Below are positions 10,283-21,383 of a stretch of 64,000 nt of DNA, in pieces. The translations under genes were made by a program, and so were the position numbers. Numbering within the stretch: the first letter of the stretch is position 1; each line of letters begins with the position of its first letter. A model generated the notes under the pieces. The model searched no databases, was not told where the DNA came from, and saw nothing but the letters and a program-made list of their open reading frames with translations. Source of the DNA: Chlorophyllum brunneum (taxonomy: Eukaryota > Basidiomycota > Agaricomycetes > Agaricales > Agaricaceae); contig OY756144.1 of the NCBI GenBank assembly GCA_963576785.1, forward strand, positions 2,728,001 to 2,792,000, in the 5' to 3' direction.

Positions 10283-11100
10283 ACTGGCTCAGAGTAGGTG
10301 GGTTATTGTCTGGTGCCAGAGAACTCCAGTAAAAGTCTGGTGAAGACCCTTGGAGCTTTATGAATAGAGTTATCCCCTTCGGTGACTAGGTGTAGTGAAA
10401 ACACCAATAGCCACACAAATGGTGTGGCCTATTACTCTGGCAAGGGTGACCATTGTTACGAACTATAGATAGACCGTTCATTCCTATCTCGTGCCCATTA
10501 CCTCGTGTACCCTCACACCTGTTTCACCCCTCATCCCATCTCCTGTTTCATCCCTAAAGGCTATGCCTCTTATCTGACTCGTCTACTCGTCCCCCTTATT
10601 ATTAGCCTCCACTACTAGTATATAAAGTGTAGTAATACTTGATGTATTCCTTACACTTTACCAATTGTATCATCCCTTCTTCCTTTCTCTACTTCCTTTC
10701 CTTTATCCAAAGGCTTGCAACCTGAGTCAGAGACTAAGGTCATAACAACCATGGCCAGGGGGGATGGCTCCTAGTAAGACAAACTCCGGGGACTAGTAGC
10801 GGGACCAGTAATTAGGGGCTCTGGCGCTGGGCATTTACGGTGAGTCAACACTTACTGACCAGGCCTGGTCTCCGGACTGGGTCGCTGGTTGGGGGACCTC
10901 CCTGCCTGCTTGCCTCCTCTGGCGTCCACTCCCCTCACCCTTTGGGCTCAGGAGTAGGCTGCGATTCCTCCTACTGTTGGTCTTGGGCAATGGTACTTAT
11001 GCTTGGTAGGACATAGCTACTCTTTCTCTGTAGATACCCACTAGATTACTCTTTTGTTTTCTGGCCGCGGGCTATGTTCGAGTACCACATAATAAATCAG
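10283..11100 (+). repeat. Family B LINE 3' end (first part), carrying a solo LTR
   Basis: After the ORF2 stop the B 3' region contains GTGTGGCCTATTACTCTGG and a C/T-rich stretch and ends in ATAATAAATCAG. Parallel copies lie at 26,180-26,741 (+) and 13,362-13,920 (-). Here it is interrupted by the LTR at 10,454-10,747. Its last 40 nt plus poly-A are displaced to 12,368-12,418 by a LINE A insertion. Confidence 0.8.
10454..10747 (+). mobile_element. Solo LTR (294 bp) with 5-bp target-site duplication ACCAT
   Basis: The sequence begins TGTTACGAAC and ends GGTCATAACA, the TG...CA ends of an LTR. It is flanked by ACCAT at 10,449-10,453 and 10,748-10,752. A TATA box (TATATAAAG, about 10,619) and a C/T-rich stretch downstream fit the U3/R/U5 layout. 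No internal coding region or second LTR is present, so it is the product of LTR-LTR recombination. A related copy lies at 40,030-40,331. The strand is assigned from the TATA box. Confidence 0.85.
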
Positions 11101-12367
11101 TAAACCCTGTGGGTCATCAGGTGGATTTGCTCAACGATACCCTTCATGGGTATCGTGAGGATAGATAGGTTGTCTACGCAGCGATGGATGCAAGTCTGCC
11201 GCTGCTTGGGGACTTCTAGGCAGTTTCGGCTGCCCACGTTTATAGGGGGACACATTTGCTTTATGCAATGTGTCACCCAGCTGGCAAGGTTACAGCTCCA
11301 GATGCTGAGCTTTTCACCATTCGTATGGCTTTGGGAACTGCTGCAGCAGTTTCTGAGACTGTACATATTGTGGTTTTCACGGACTCAATTGGTTCTGCCA
11401 AGCAAGCTCTTGACCTGTCTGTACACTCTGGCCAGGGACACTCCCTGGCTGTGTGTTGCCTTCTGTTGGATTGGTTCAGGGATCAACCTGACCATTCCCT
11501 CACTTTCTGGTCTGTTCCGTCTTTGGCAAAATGGTCCATTTATCAGGAGGTGCATGTATTTGCCACCAACTTACAAGTCACTGCTGGATGCCATCCAGGG
11601 ACGTCTATTGACTTGCTACATAAGATAAACGTGGCAACTGTTCAATAGGGCCTGGAGGGTTACATTCCAGGACTCCTCTTATCGTGGTTCTAACTTCCTT
11701 GCTCTCAAGAACAGTAAGAACAAAGCTCTACAGCCAATGTACCTCCATGGGGGTTCGTGGCTTCCTTCTTTTCCCTCTCAGTCCATTGCGATGAGAGTGA
11801 ACCGTGCCATTCTCGGGCATGCACCAACCGGTGAGTATTGCTCCCAGTTTCATCCCTTAGAGCCTACTAGCTGTGGGTGTGGGGCTCCTTTGGAGACTCG
11901 CACTCATATCTTGTGCTCTTGTCCATTGTACAAGAGACGTTGTGGCTTGCCGGTCTCTATTGACTAGCTAGTATCTTTTCTTAAGCACAATCCTTCAGCA
12001 TTTGCGTTTAAGCACAATCCTTCAGCATTTGCATTTAAGTCCAACATGCTACTTGCGGGGGTTGGATAATGCAACGTGGCCCCTGCTAGCTTCCCACATC
12101 TCCGACGTGTGTAGAAGTTAATTGCAAATTGATGCATACTCTCCCTAGGGAGGAAAGGCTAGGGGTCGCTTTGCATATCTGGTCTGGGATTCATACATCT
12201 GTGCATGTTTTCACGACCATTCACCCAGACTGCCTGTTGGCAGTCTAGTTTGGCCAGGGGAGAGCCCATCTTCATGTACCCTCTATCATATGTACATGTC
12301 ATAGTAGATACAGGTGGACTGCGATTGCACACCACCTTAAACATGATGATTTTTAAAAAAAAAAAGT
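11101..12367 (+). mobile_element. 5'-truncated LINE A insertion with perfect 12-bp target-site duplication
   Basis: The insertion starts in the RNase H domain and runs to the family A 3' end with poly-A (12,355-12,365). It is flanked by ATAATAAATCAG at 11,089-11,100 and 12,368-12,379, which lies at the very end of the host LINE B. The RNase H frame is broken (TAG near 11,169) but TAPDAELFTIRMA and VFTDSIGSA are readable, and the knuckle GCGCGAPLETRTHILCSC follows. A short internal repetition (AAGCACAATCCTTCAGCATT) sits at 11,984-12,030. Confidence 0.85.
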
Positions 12368-12418
12368 ATAATAAATCAGCCTTAGGCTATGATTCAAAAA
12401 AAAAAAAAAAAAAAAAAA

Positions 12419-13361
12419 CTCCAACAAAAGATGACAAACGGCTAGGGAATGTCCCTGACCAGAGTATACAGACGGGTCCAGAGCTTGTTTGGCCAAACCA
12501 ATCAAGTCTGTAAAAACCACAATATGTACAGCCTCAGAAACTGCCGCAGCAGTTCCTAGGGCCATACAAATGGCAAAAAGTTCAGCATCTGGGGCTGTAA
12601 CTTTGCCAGTTGGGTGACACAATGCCTGAAGCAACCACGTCCCCCTATAAACATGGGCAGCCAAAACTGCCTGGTAGTCTCCAATCAGTGGCAGACTTGT
12701 ATTTGTCGCTGCATAGACAACCTGTCTGTCCTCACGATACTCACAAAGAGCATTGTTGAGCAAGTCTACTTGATAACCTGCAGGGTTTCCACCGAGCGAG
12801 GTGTCAAATGTTTTGTAGGTCACCTGGGCTGCATAGCGGTCCAGGAGATGAGAATCTGGTGATGCTTTGAGTGCAAATGGCTCGAACACCTCCATCAAGT
12901 CTGGCAAATAAAAGTTTGCCTCCATGACTGGCCCCTTGACCTTGACCACCTGAGCGTGGGTCATGAGAGTGATCAATCTGGGATGTGGAACACAACCCCC
13001 TATATACTGATGGCCCATGACAGAATGAACAGGGTGGTTCTCAGAAAGTGTGGCTACTCTGTGGATGGCATGGGTAGCCAGTTTCTTGAGATGGGGATGA
13101 GGCCAACTAAAGCCTCAGCTCCTCTAGTAGGGCTGGTGCAGAATGCACCAGTGATCCACAACACAGCTTTACACTGCATAGTGTTAAGTTGTTTCAGAAG
13201 GGCCTTATTATGGGCACCTTCATAAAACCAGAGTCAAAACCCATATATAGCATCATTGGCCATCCCATTTCAAGGAAAGCTTGTCAGTTATCATACTGAA
13301 GCTGGGCAAGCCATCCTACTCAATGCCTAAGGCATTCAGGCCCATTGTGCTCCTGAATACC
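12419..13361 (-). mobile_element. LINE A fragment (-) joined to an inverted LINE RT fragment (+)
   Basis: From 12,419 to 13,249 the reverse strand reads LINE A from the end of the RT (the TYGF-like block) through the start of RNase H. At 13,250 the orientation flips and the forward strand reads an RT segment (HWPSHFKESL to FRPIVLLNT) up to 13,361, where the poly-T of a LINE B begins. The inverted part is upstream in LINE order, the arrangement produced by twin priming. A later rearrangement would also explain it. Confidence 0.6.
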
Positions 13362-13914
13362 TTTTTTTTTTTTTTTTTTTAAATCATGGCCTAAGGCTGA
13401 TTTATTACACAGTGCTCAAACACAGCCCACGGCTGGAAAACAAAAGAGTAATCTAGTGGGTATCTATGGAGAAAGAGTAGCTATGCCCTACCAAGCATAA
13501 GTACTATTGCCCAAGACCAATGGTAGGAGGAATCGCAGCCTACTCCTGAGCCTGGAGGGTGAGGGGAGTGGATACCAGAGGAGGCAAGCAGGTAGGGAGG
13601 TCCCCCAACCAGCAACCCAGTCCAGAGACCAGGCCCAGTCAGTAAGTGTTACTTCACCATAAATGCCCCACACCAGAAACCCCCAGTTACTGGTCCAGCT
13701 ACTAGCCCCTGGAGTTCTTCTTACTAGGAGTCATCCCCCCGGCCACAGTCACTCTTGCCAGAGTAATAGGCCACACCATTTGTGTGGCTATTGGTGTCTT
13801 CACCACACCTAGTCACCAAAGGGGACAACTCTATTCATAAAACTCCAAAGGTCTTCACTGGACTTTTACTGGAGTTCTCTGGTGCCAGATAATAACCCAC
13901 CTACTCTGAGCCAG

Positions 13915-15119
13915 TTATCCAATTCCCTGAGGAATGGATGGGAAAGTGAATGCCTGAGGGTTTGCCTTCAAGAACTTGATAAGAGCACCTGGCATGGCAG
14001 GGTACCCCCTAGAGGAGTCAAACCAACTACAGTTGGTAAGAATATGCACATGAGACTTGAAGGGAGCCCCACATGGACACCAGAATGGTTCATCCTGGAA
14101 GAACCGGGACCTGTAGGCCCCAATAGGTGCATGGTTGAGTATAACTCTACACATGTGGGCAGACAGCGAGTTGGACTCCACTGCAGCAGAAGGCAGCCAT
14201 GAACCTCCATTGAGGTATGTGGGCTGGAGGGGCTTACCATTGCGCCCTTTGAGAGCCATGAATTGGCTTCCCGAGTAAGTAGGATCCTGGAATCGAGTGA
14301 TCCAGGCATCCTGGCATGATTTGACAACCTTCTGATGAAGGGAGTCAAGGGAGGTTTGTGGATGGGAACCTGCAGTAACCTGAAGTTCGGTACAGTACTA
14401 GTGTATGGTACCATGAATGGACTACTTCTCAGACAAGTAAGTGTGCTAGATGTGAAGGGAGCATTTGGGGTGACCCTCGAACCACTCCATAAGAGCGTTA
14501 CAGACTGCAAGTGAGTGAGCCTGACCAGAGTGAATGGAGGGGTCCACTGCTTGCCTGGTAGAACCAAGAGAGTCAGTGAACAGGACAATGGAATCGCAGT
14601 CAGAGAAACTGGTAGCCTTCCCAACTGCAATCTGGATAGTGTACAGCTCCGCATCAGGAGCTGTCACTTGGCCCGCTGCATGTCTTGTCTGAAAGACACG
14701 CCGGTCTGACCAGTAGATCTGGGCAGCAGAAACTGCCTGGAATTCCCCCCGCAGTGGCAGACTTGCATCTGTAGCCATAGTGAGAACCCAAGGATCGGCA
14801 TTAGCACGTTCCAAAGTGCTGTTCAGATGCCTCATATGCACAGCTCTCTTGTCACGAGAACAAGGAGAGTTGTAGAAGGATACCTAGGCCGCAAAGCAGT
14901 CCAGGAGACAGTGACCAGGCTGAGCCACTGCAGAGCAGGGGTCAAACTGTTCAGTGAGGGATGGAAGAGCAGAGACAGCTTCCATAAGGGAACCCCTGAC
15001 CTGTCTGACGAGACAGTCAGACAAGAGGGAGATAGAGAGGGGGTGTGGGGGGGCACTCTTGGCATTTAGATGATCGAGGAAGGATTGGAGGGAGTAAGTA
15101 TCAGAGAGGGTGGCGAGAC
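13915..15119 (-). pseudogene. LINE B ORF2: RNase H domain and C-terminal knuckle
   Basis: The reverse strand reads MATDASLPLRGEF, TAPDAELYTIQIAVG and IVLFTDSLGST with catalytic acidic residues kept. The C-terminal CPCGAPFKSHVHILTNC follows, ending at about 13,915. A TAG at 14,398-14,400 and a frame change interrupt it. This is the continuation of the RT at 17,456-18,899 across the S3 insertion. Confidence 0.8.
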
Positions 15120-15131
15120 GGTAGTTCGCTC

Positions 15132-17443
15132 TTTTTTTTTTTTCAAATCAACATGTTTAAGGTAGTACATGATCGCAGTCCACCTGTATCTACTATGACA
15201 TGTAGGCTACAATAGAGATGGTATTCAAAGATTGGCTCTCCTCTGGCTGAACTAGACCGCCAACAGGTGGCCTGGGTGAATGGTCGCAGAAACACACATG
15301 GACACACAAATCCTAGACCAAAGATATGAGCGACCCCTAGCCTCCCCTCCCTAAGGAGAGTATGCATCAATTTGCAATTAACTTCTACACACATTGGAGA
15401 CGTGGAAAGCTAGTAGGGGCTGCATCACATTATCCAACTCCTGCAAGCAGTCTGTTGGCCCTAAACATGAATGTAGAAGGATTGCATTTAAGAAAATTAA
15501 CCAGCTGGTCAAGAGAGACTGGCAGGCCATAACGTCTCTTGTACAATGGACAAGAGTACAAGATATGAGTGTGGGTCTCCAGAAGAGCCCCACACTTGCA
15601 GCCAATTGGCTCTAGAGGATGAAACCAGGAGCAGTACTCACCAGTTGGTGCATGCCTGAGAATGGCATGGTTTGCTCTTGTTGCAATGGACTGAGAGGGA
15701 AAGGAAGGAAGCCAAGAACCTCCATGGAGGTACATTGGCTGTAGAACCTTGTTCTTACTATCCTTGAGAACAAGGAAGTTCGAACCACAATAGGAGGAGT
15801 CCTGGAAGGTAACCTTCCAGGCCATCTGAACAGTTGCTATGTTAAGTTTATACAGCGAGTTGATGGACAGCCACTGGACTATGTCCAGTGGCAACCTGAA
15901 GATCAGTGGCAAATAAATGCATATCCTGATGAATGGACCATTTTGCCAAAGACGGAACAGACCAGAAGGTGAGGGAATGGTCAGGACGATTCCTGAACCA
16001 CTCCAGCAGAAGATGACACACAGCCAGGGAATGTCCCTGGCCAGAGTGTATGGACAGGTCAAGAGCTCGCTTGGCAGAACCAATCGAGTCTGTAAAGACT
16101 GCAATATGTACAGCCTCAGAAACCACCGCAGCAGTCCCTAAGGCCATATGAATGGCGAAAAGTTCAGCATCTGGGGCTGTAACCTTGCCAGCTGGGTGAT
16201 GCAACACATGAAGCAAACACGCTCCCCTATAAATGCGGGCAGCCAAAACCACCTGGTAGTCTCCAAACAGTGGCAGACTTGCATCCGTCGCTGTGTAGAC
16301 CACCTGTCTGTTCTCATGATACTCATAAAGAGTATCATTGAGCAAATCCACCTGACGACCCACAGGGTTTCCACCAAGTGAGGTGTCATATGTCTTATAA
16401 GTCACCTGGGTCGCATAGCAGTCCAGGAGACAAGAACCTGGGGATGCTTCAAGTACAAACAGCTTGAATGCCTCTGTCAAGTCTGGCAAACGAGAGTTTG
16501 CCTCCGTGACTGGTCCCTTGACCTTAACTGCTTGAGCGGGGGTCATGAGAGTGACCCGTCTATGGAGCCCCTTGAGGGGTCTCTTACTACCAGCCTTAGC
16601 CAATGGTAATGTGGAATCAACTTGAGCTGGAACCTGGCTATTTTTCCTGTACCAGGCCAACCAATGTAGGATTTAGTCCTCTCAAGCCAGGTGAGCATTC
16701 TCTGATAACTGGCAGCTTTTTTCAGCACGCCCTGGTACATCACCTGCTATGGCCCACAACTTCACCCAGGTGCTACCCCGGAGTTGCTTCCCATTCCTCA
16801 GCAGCCGGTTCGGTATGCCTTACAGGCCAGATCTCTGTGCTTAACTGTCTGAGATCTACATCTTGCAGATACTGCTACCAGATTGGTCCTGAGGTTATTT
16901 CAAGCCAACTTAGTCAGCATCCTCAATCTGGAGATTGGGTTATGTCTACTAACTACTGGAACTATGCCGAAGCAGACCAGAAAGGGTATCCTATATCAGT
17001 GGCTTTTTTCAGCATGGCCTGAGTTGGACTGTTATCATGACATTCCCCTTCTTATAATGCCCTATCTCCAGCAGTGGCTTAGGTAATCCTCCCAAGTTAG
17101 GCCCCGGTATTAGGGCACCACTGCCTTTGGCCAATATTGGACTTGGGCGATGCACACAGCTGGGTCACACCATGACAGTGTGACATCCCTATGTGACTTG
17201 CTATGTGGCTGGGTGTGACAACTCCCACGCTAGCCTGTGATGGCACCAAATAATGCCAAACAAAACCACACAACCTAATCCAGTGTCACCTGGGAATATT
17301 GCTAAGCAACCATGCCTCGTGCACTAGTACTTCCCATGGTTGAGAATAAATTCCCCCTATAGGTTTCAAACCCAGAACTTCCTAGCCAAGCAGTCTGGTA
17401 GGAATTAAGCCTACACCCAAACCACTCGATTATTAGGCCGACT
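15132..17443 (-). mobile_element. Composite retroelement S3 (2.3 kb) with target-site duplication in LINE B
   Basis: This complete insertion is flanked by GGTAGTTCGCTC (15,120-15,131) and GGTAGTTTACTC (17,444-17,455), an imperfect 12-bp duplication of the LINE B sequence. On the reverse strand it runs from the tRNA-like head through the body with two GTGCTGAAAAAAGC-type motifs (about 17,015 and 16,725). It then passes the junction at GACGGG into the LINE A RNase H frame (16,560 on) and ends in poly-A (15,132-15,143 as T). From about 14,825 to 16,820 it is nearly identical to S1 and its flank. Confidence 0.85.
17362..17443 (-). promoter_or_regulatory. tRNA-Leu-like head of S3 (decayed Pol III boxes)
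   Basis: The A box is TAATCGAGTGG (17,432-17,422) and the B box GGTTTGAAACC (17,372-17,362). Both carry changes from the consensus seen in S1 and S2. The anticodon-like stem-loop GTAGG-CTTAATT-CCTAC is unchanged. Confidence 0.7.
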
Positions 17444-18899
17444 GGTAGTTTACTCTTGAGGCCAACTTCTTCAGATAGAGGTGAACAGGAATGAGACCAG
17501 TGAGGGCTTTGGTGCCACCAGAGGGGGAGGTACGGAATGCACCAGTGATCCACAATGCAGCCTTGCATTGCATAGTATTAAGGAACTTAAGAAGGTCCTT
17601 ACATTGAGCCTTGTCAAAGAACCATAGACAGAAGCCATATGTTGCAATAGGCATGACACATGACCTGAAAAGGAGCCACTTCTGCCTGGGGGTCAGATTC
17701 TGGGAGGAGTTACCAAGCATCCCCATCACCTTCACAGTGGAGAGAGCTTTGGTAGAATAATGTCGAACATGTTCCTGAAAGTTCAGGGCACGATTGAAGT
17801 AAAAGCCCAGGTACCTCCAATAGGTCTTAGGGTGGAGAGGAGTGTCCCCTGTGAATGGACCAAAGCCCAAGTCAAGGGGGGGGTTTACATCTCCAGACTT
17901 CCTGGAAAAGTGGAAAAGTTCAGACTTGTTATGCTCCATAACAAGTGCAAATGCTACAAAGAGATTGAAGAGAACAATGTATGCCCCCTTAAGGGTGTCC
18001 AGGTTCTCATTCCAGGTTTTAGCCTGGGTGACAACAGTACTGTCGTCAACATATGATAACAGAGTACTCCCAGGGGAAGTAATCCACAAATCAAATACCC
18101 TCATGAGAGGGGCAATATAGAGGCCAGAGAGGACAGGGGACATGGCAGAGCCCTGCCCAATGCCCACATCTGCACCCCGGGAATCAGAGGAGAAGCTGTT
18201 CCATGTGTAAACAGTAGACTGGCCCACCAAATACAAAGCAAAAAAGGTTCTCATGTTAGGTGGGAACCTCTGCTTGGCGAGAATGGCCATGAGTATCTCA
18301 TGGTTCAAGGAGGGGAAGAACTGAGCAATGTTAAAAGCGACAACACTTGTCTTGAGACCCTTAGCCCACCCAGTACAAACCAGGTGGGTAAGGAACAACC
18401 TGGCATCCTCAGTGGAACATTGGCAAATGCCTCCGAGTTGATGGAGGTGAAAGATGTCATGCTTAATGGTATCAAACTGGATATGGTTGGAAAGCATTTT
18501 CTCAACCAGTTTTCCAAGCATGTTCAGGAGGATGATGGGCCTGAATGCCTTAGGAGCAGAGTAGGAGGGCTTCCCTGGCTTCGGAATGATAACCGAGAGT
18601 GACTCCTTGAAGCTGTGGGGCCAATGACCCACCATGAGGCAGGTGTTGGCCAGGTGCAGGAACACTGTCAAACAATCTTCATCAATGACAATGTACTTGA
18701 GGTAGGACCACGTAACATGGTCCGGCCCCAGAGAGGATGTATTAGAGCAGGAGGACAAGGCCTCCGTGAGCTCTAACACCAAAAAAGGGGCCCACTCCCT
18801 GACTGGAAGATTAGGGAGGGGGTTGAGAGCAGACATGTCACACTGCCAATCAGCAGCAGAGTTGTATGTCGAGTAGAGAGCATCCCAAAGGGAGTCCAT
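17433..18899 (-). pseudogene. LINE B reverse transcriptase, longest intact RT frame of the window (488 codons)
   Basis: The open frame covers the whole RT core: FRPIILLNMLGKLVEKML, AFNIAQFFPSLNH, GSAMSPVLSGLYIAPLM, the catalytic LLSYVDD box and the thumb region with YLGFYFNRALNF. It is uninterrupted, but its start is arbitrary: the domain continues upstream in another frame (18,900-19,030). The first catalytic Asp of the DxAQFF block is Asn here. The end is created by the S3 insertion (...NYQ). It cannot form a complete ORF2. Confidence 0.85.
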
Positions 18900-19031
18900 A
18901 CCATAATAGGGCCATCCATTAAACTGGATAGCCTTGCAGGGGGGTAACTTGTGAGTCTTGACCTACTCCATAAGGTCCCAGGGCTGCTTGTTAGTAGAAG
19001 CAATCTCTTCAATCTTAGAGTCAAAGAATTG

Positions 19032-21131
19032 TCATTTGGCTACTGTACAAGCACGCTTAAAGTCCCCCCAGTCACCATGACTATGAGAGCCCTGATACCT
19101 GGAGAAGGAGGTAGAGCAGCCCTCATCCCACCAGGGATGAGTACGGCAAGTAATCCGGATCTCCTTCGAGTGGTGGGTCCATGCATCGGAGAAGGCTTCA
19201 GCCATAGTAAAAGCTAGGGCATCCACTTGTTCCGGAGATTCTGGAAAGGGACAGTCATGAAGATCCGTCACCTCATCGATGACATGCCCCAAGAAGGCCT
19301 CCTCTTCATCGGAGCCCTTTGGGAGGACAGACTTGACAACCCCGATGTCCATAGGAGCAATGGGAAGGGTAACGGCCAATGGGACATGATCCAAAGTACC
19401 CTGGAGAGATACATCCCAATAAGGAAAGGTCCTTGATACATTGGGAGAAGAAATGAACACCAGATCAATTACCAATGGGTGAAGATCTGGGTTGTGGAAA
19501 ATAAATGTCAGACCCAGATTAGTTGGCATAACCAAATCAAGACCAAGATCGCAGCTCATCTCCATGAGCTTATGAGCTGTTGTTCAATGATGCAGAACCT
19601 CAGGGTCCCACTCCGAAGACTGACAGTTAAAGTCCCCACTCATAAAGTTGAATAGGGGAAGAACATCAACCTTTCCATGAAGGAAGTTGATGGCCATGTT
19701 TTGATTGTCCAAGTAGACGTTCAAGAAGTTGTAAGCCTTTGCATCAGTGAAGAGTGTCAGCACAAGGATATCAGGGTGATCAATGAGGTCCCTCCTCATT
19801 AATGGTCTTAGACGTTGCAGCCAAGTGTGAATATAAGCCATTACTTGGGGCTGGGATCCCTGGGTAGGGGAACACACTACCATGAGCCAGTCAGGGTGCT
19901 TAGGTGTGCCAGTAACATTGTCCCCTTCCACATCAGTGGTCAAGGGAGTAGAGCAGATGAACCTCCAAGGAGGTTCCTGGAAAAAGAGAACATCAAAAGA
20001 ATCTTTCAATTTCTCGAGAAGCGTATCAACATAGATATAGGATTTTGCAACATTAAAACTAAATACCCTAATGCCCTCCAGATGGTCCAGGTTGTTCCTA
20101 GACATAAGGGAGGTTATGAGAGGGGATGGGAGAGCGACAATATCTGTCACACACCTCTCAATAGTGGGCTGTCAGCCAGGCCCGGTCGTGCTTGTGATTC
20201 CAGAAAGTGCACTTCCTGGAATCAGCGGGATGCTCCTTCTTGCAGTTACAACAATGAGGAGAATGGGGGCACGGTTGACCAGAAGGGGTAGCAGGAACCA
20301 GAGGCATAGCCTTCGGTTGCCCCTTACAACACAGTGCAAAAGTGCAGTGGTTGGCACAGGAGTGCACCCTACCACAGTTGGGACATGCAGGGCCATCAGA
20401 AAAGGAAAAGTCCTCGATGTATCAGGTGAAGATACAAACACCAGATCAATTACCAATGGGCAAAGATCTGGGTTGTGGGAGATAAATGTCGGACCCGGGT
20501 TGGTTGGCATAACCAAATCGAGGCCAAGATCGCAACTCATTTCCATGAGTCTATGAGCTGTCGTTCGATGATACAGAACCTCAGGGTCCCACTCCGAAGA
20601 ATGACAGTTAAAGTCCCCACTCATAAAGTCGAATGGGGGAAGAGCATCAACCTTCCCATGAAGGAAGTTGATGGCGGTATGCTGATCATCTGAGTAGACG
20701 TTCAGGAAATTAAGGGCCTTCACATCAGTGAAGAGCGTCAGCGCCAAGATATCAGGGTGATCCACAAGGTCCCTCCTCATTGATGGCCTTAGACGTTGCA
20801 GCTGAGTGTGTACATATGCCATCACTCGGGGCAGGGATCCCTGGGTAGGGGGATGCACCACCATGAGCCAGTCAGGGTGCTTAGGTGCGCCAGTAATGTC
20901 ATCCCCTTCCACGTCAGTGGTCAAGGGAGTGGTGCAGATGAACCTCCATGGAGGTTCTTGGAAAAAGAGAATGTCAAAATCATCTTTCAACTTCTCGAGC
21001 AGAGTGTCAACATATACATAAGATTTAGCGACGTTAAACGAAAATACCCTAATGCCCTCCAGATGGTCCAGGTTGTTCCTAGACATAAGGGGGGTTATGA
21101 GGGAGGATGGGAGAGCGATGACGTCTGTCAT
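19032..21131 (-). pseudogene. LINE B endonuclease region containing a tandem duplication
   Basis: The EEP-type endonuclease is read from NLDHLEGIRVFSFNV through ILFFQEPPWRFI and the MSGDFNCHSSEWDPEV block to PTNPGPTFISHNPDL. It begins at ATG 21,131, seven nt after the ORF1 stop (21,139-21,141). At about 20,403 the domain is cut and ORF1 C-terminal sequence starts again, followed by a second endonuclease N-terminus (20,150-19,584). The second copy then runs on to the linker with HHSKEIRITCRTHPWWDEG (19,565-19,032). Confidence 0.8.
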
Positions 21132-21383
21132 GCACCTCTCAATAACGGGCTGTTAGCCAGGCCCGGTCATGTTTGTGGTTCCAGAAAGCACACTTCCTGG
21201 AATCAGTGGGATGCTCCTTCTTGCAGTTACGACAATGAGGAGGATGGGGGTACGGTTGACCAGAAGGGGTAGCAGGAACTGGAGGCATAGCCTTCAGTTG
21301 CCCCTTACAACACAGTGCAAAAGTGCAGTGGTTGGCACAGGAGTGTACCCTACCACAGTCGGGACATGCAGGGCCATCAGCCT
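19425..21383 (-). repeat. Direct tandem duplication of about 980 bp spanning the ORF1/ORF2 junction
   Basis: Unit 1 (about 19,425-20,403) and unit 2 (about 20,404-21,383) both hold the last 70 codons of ORF1 and the first 230 or so codons of the endonuclease. Landmarks repeat at the same spacing: AGGTTGTTCCTAGACATAAG occurs at about 20,090 and 21,070. The join falls in the endonuclease at ...SRTF. The two units differ at a few percent of positions by eye, so the event is not very recent. Confidence 0.8.

Larger units (their letters stand above)
5831..12418 (+). mobile_element. Forward LINE family B copy, interrupted by S4 (with S2 inside), a solo LTR and a LINE A insertion
   Basis: The family B sequence is carried by 5,831-6,807, 10,031-10,453, 10,748-11,100 and 12,368-12,418; everything between is later insertion. 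It covers the region after the RT, the RNase H domain, the C-terminal Cys/His motif CPCGAPFESHVHILTNC (about 10,110-10,160) and the B 3' end, finishing in poly-A at 12,396-12,418. The downstream sequence (12,419 on) is a reverse-strand LINE A, so this B copy itself lies in another LINE. Its upstream RT part is lost at the S1 boundary. Confidence 0.8.
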
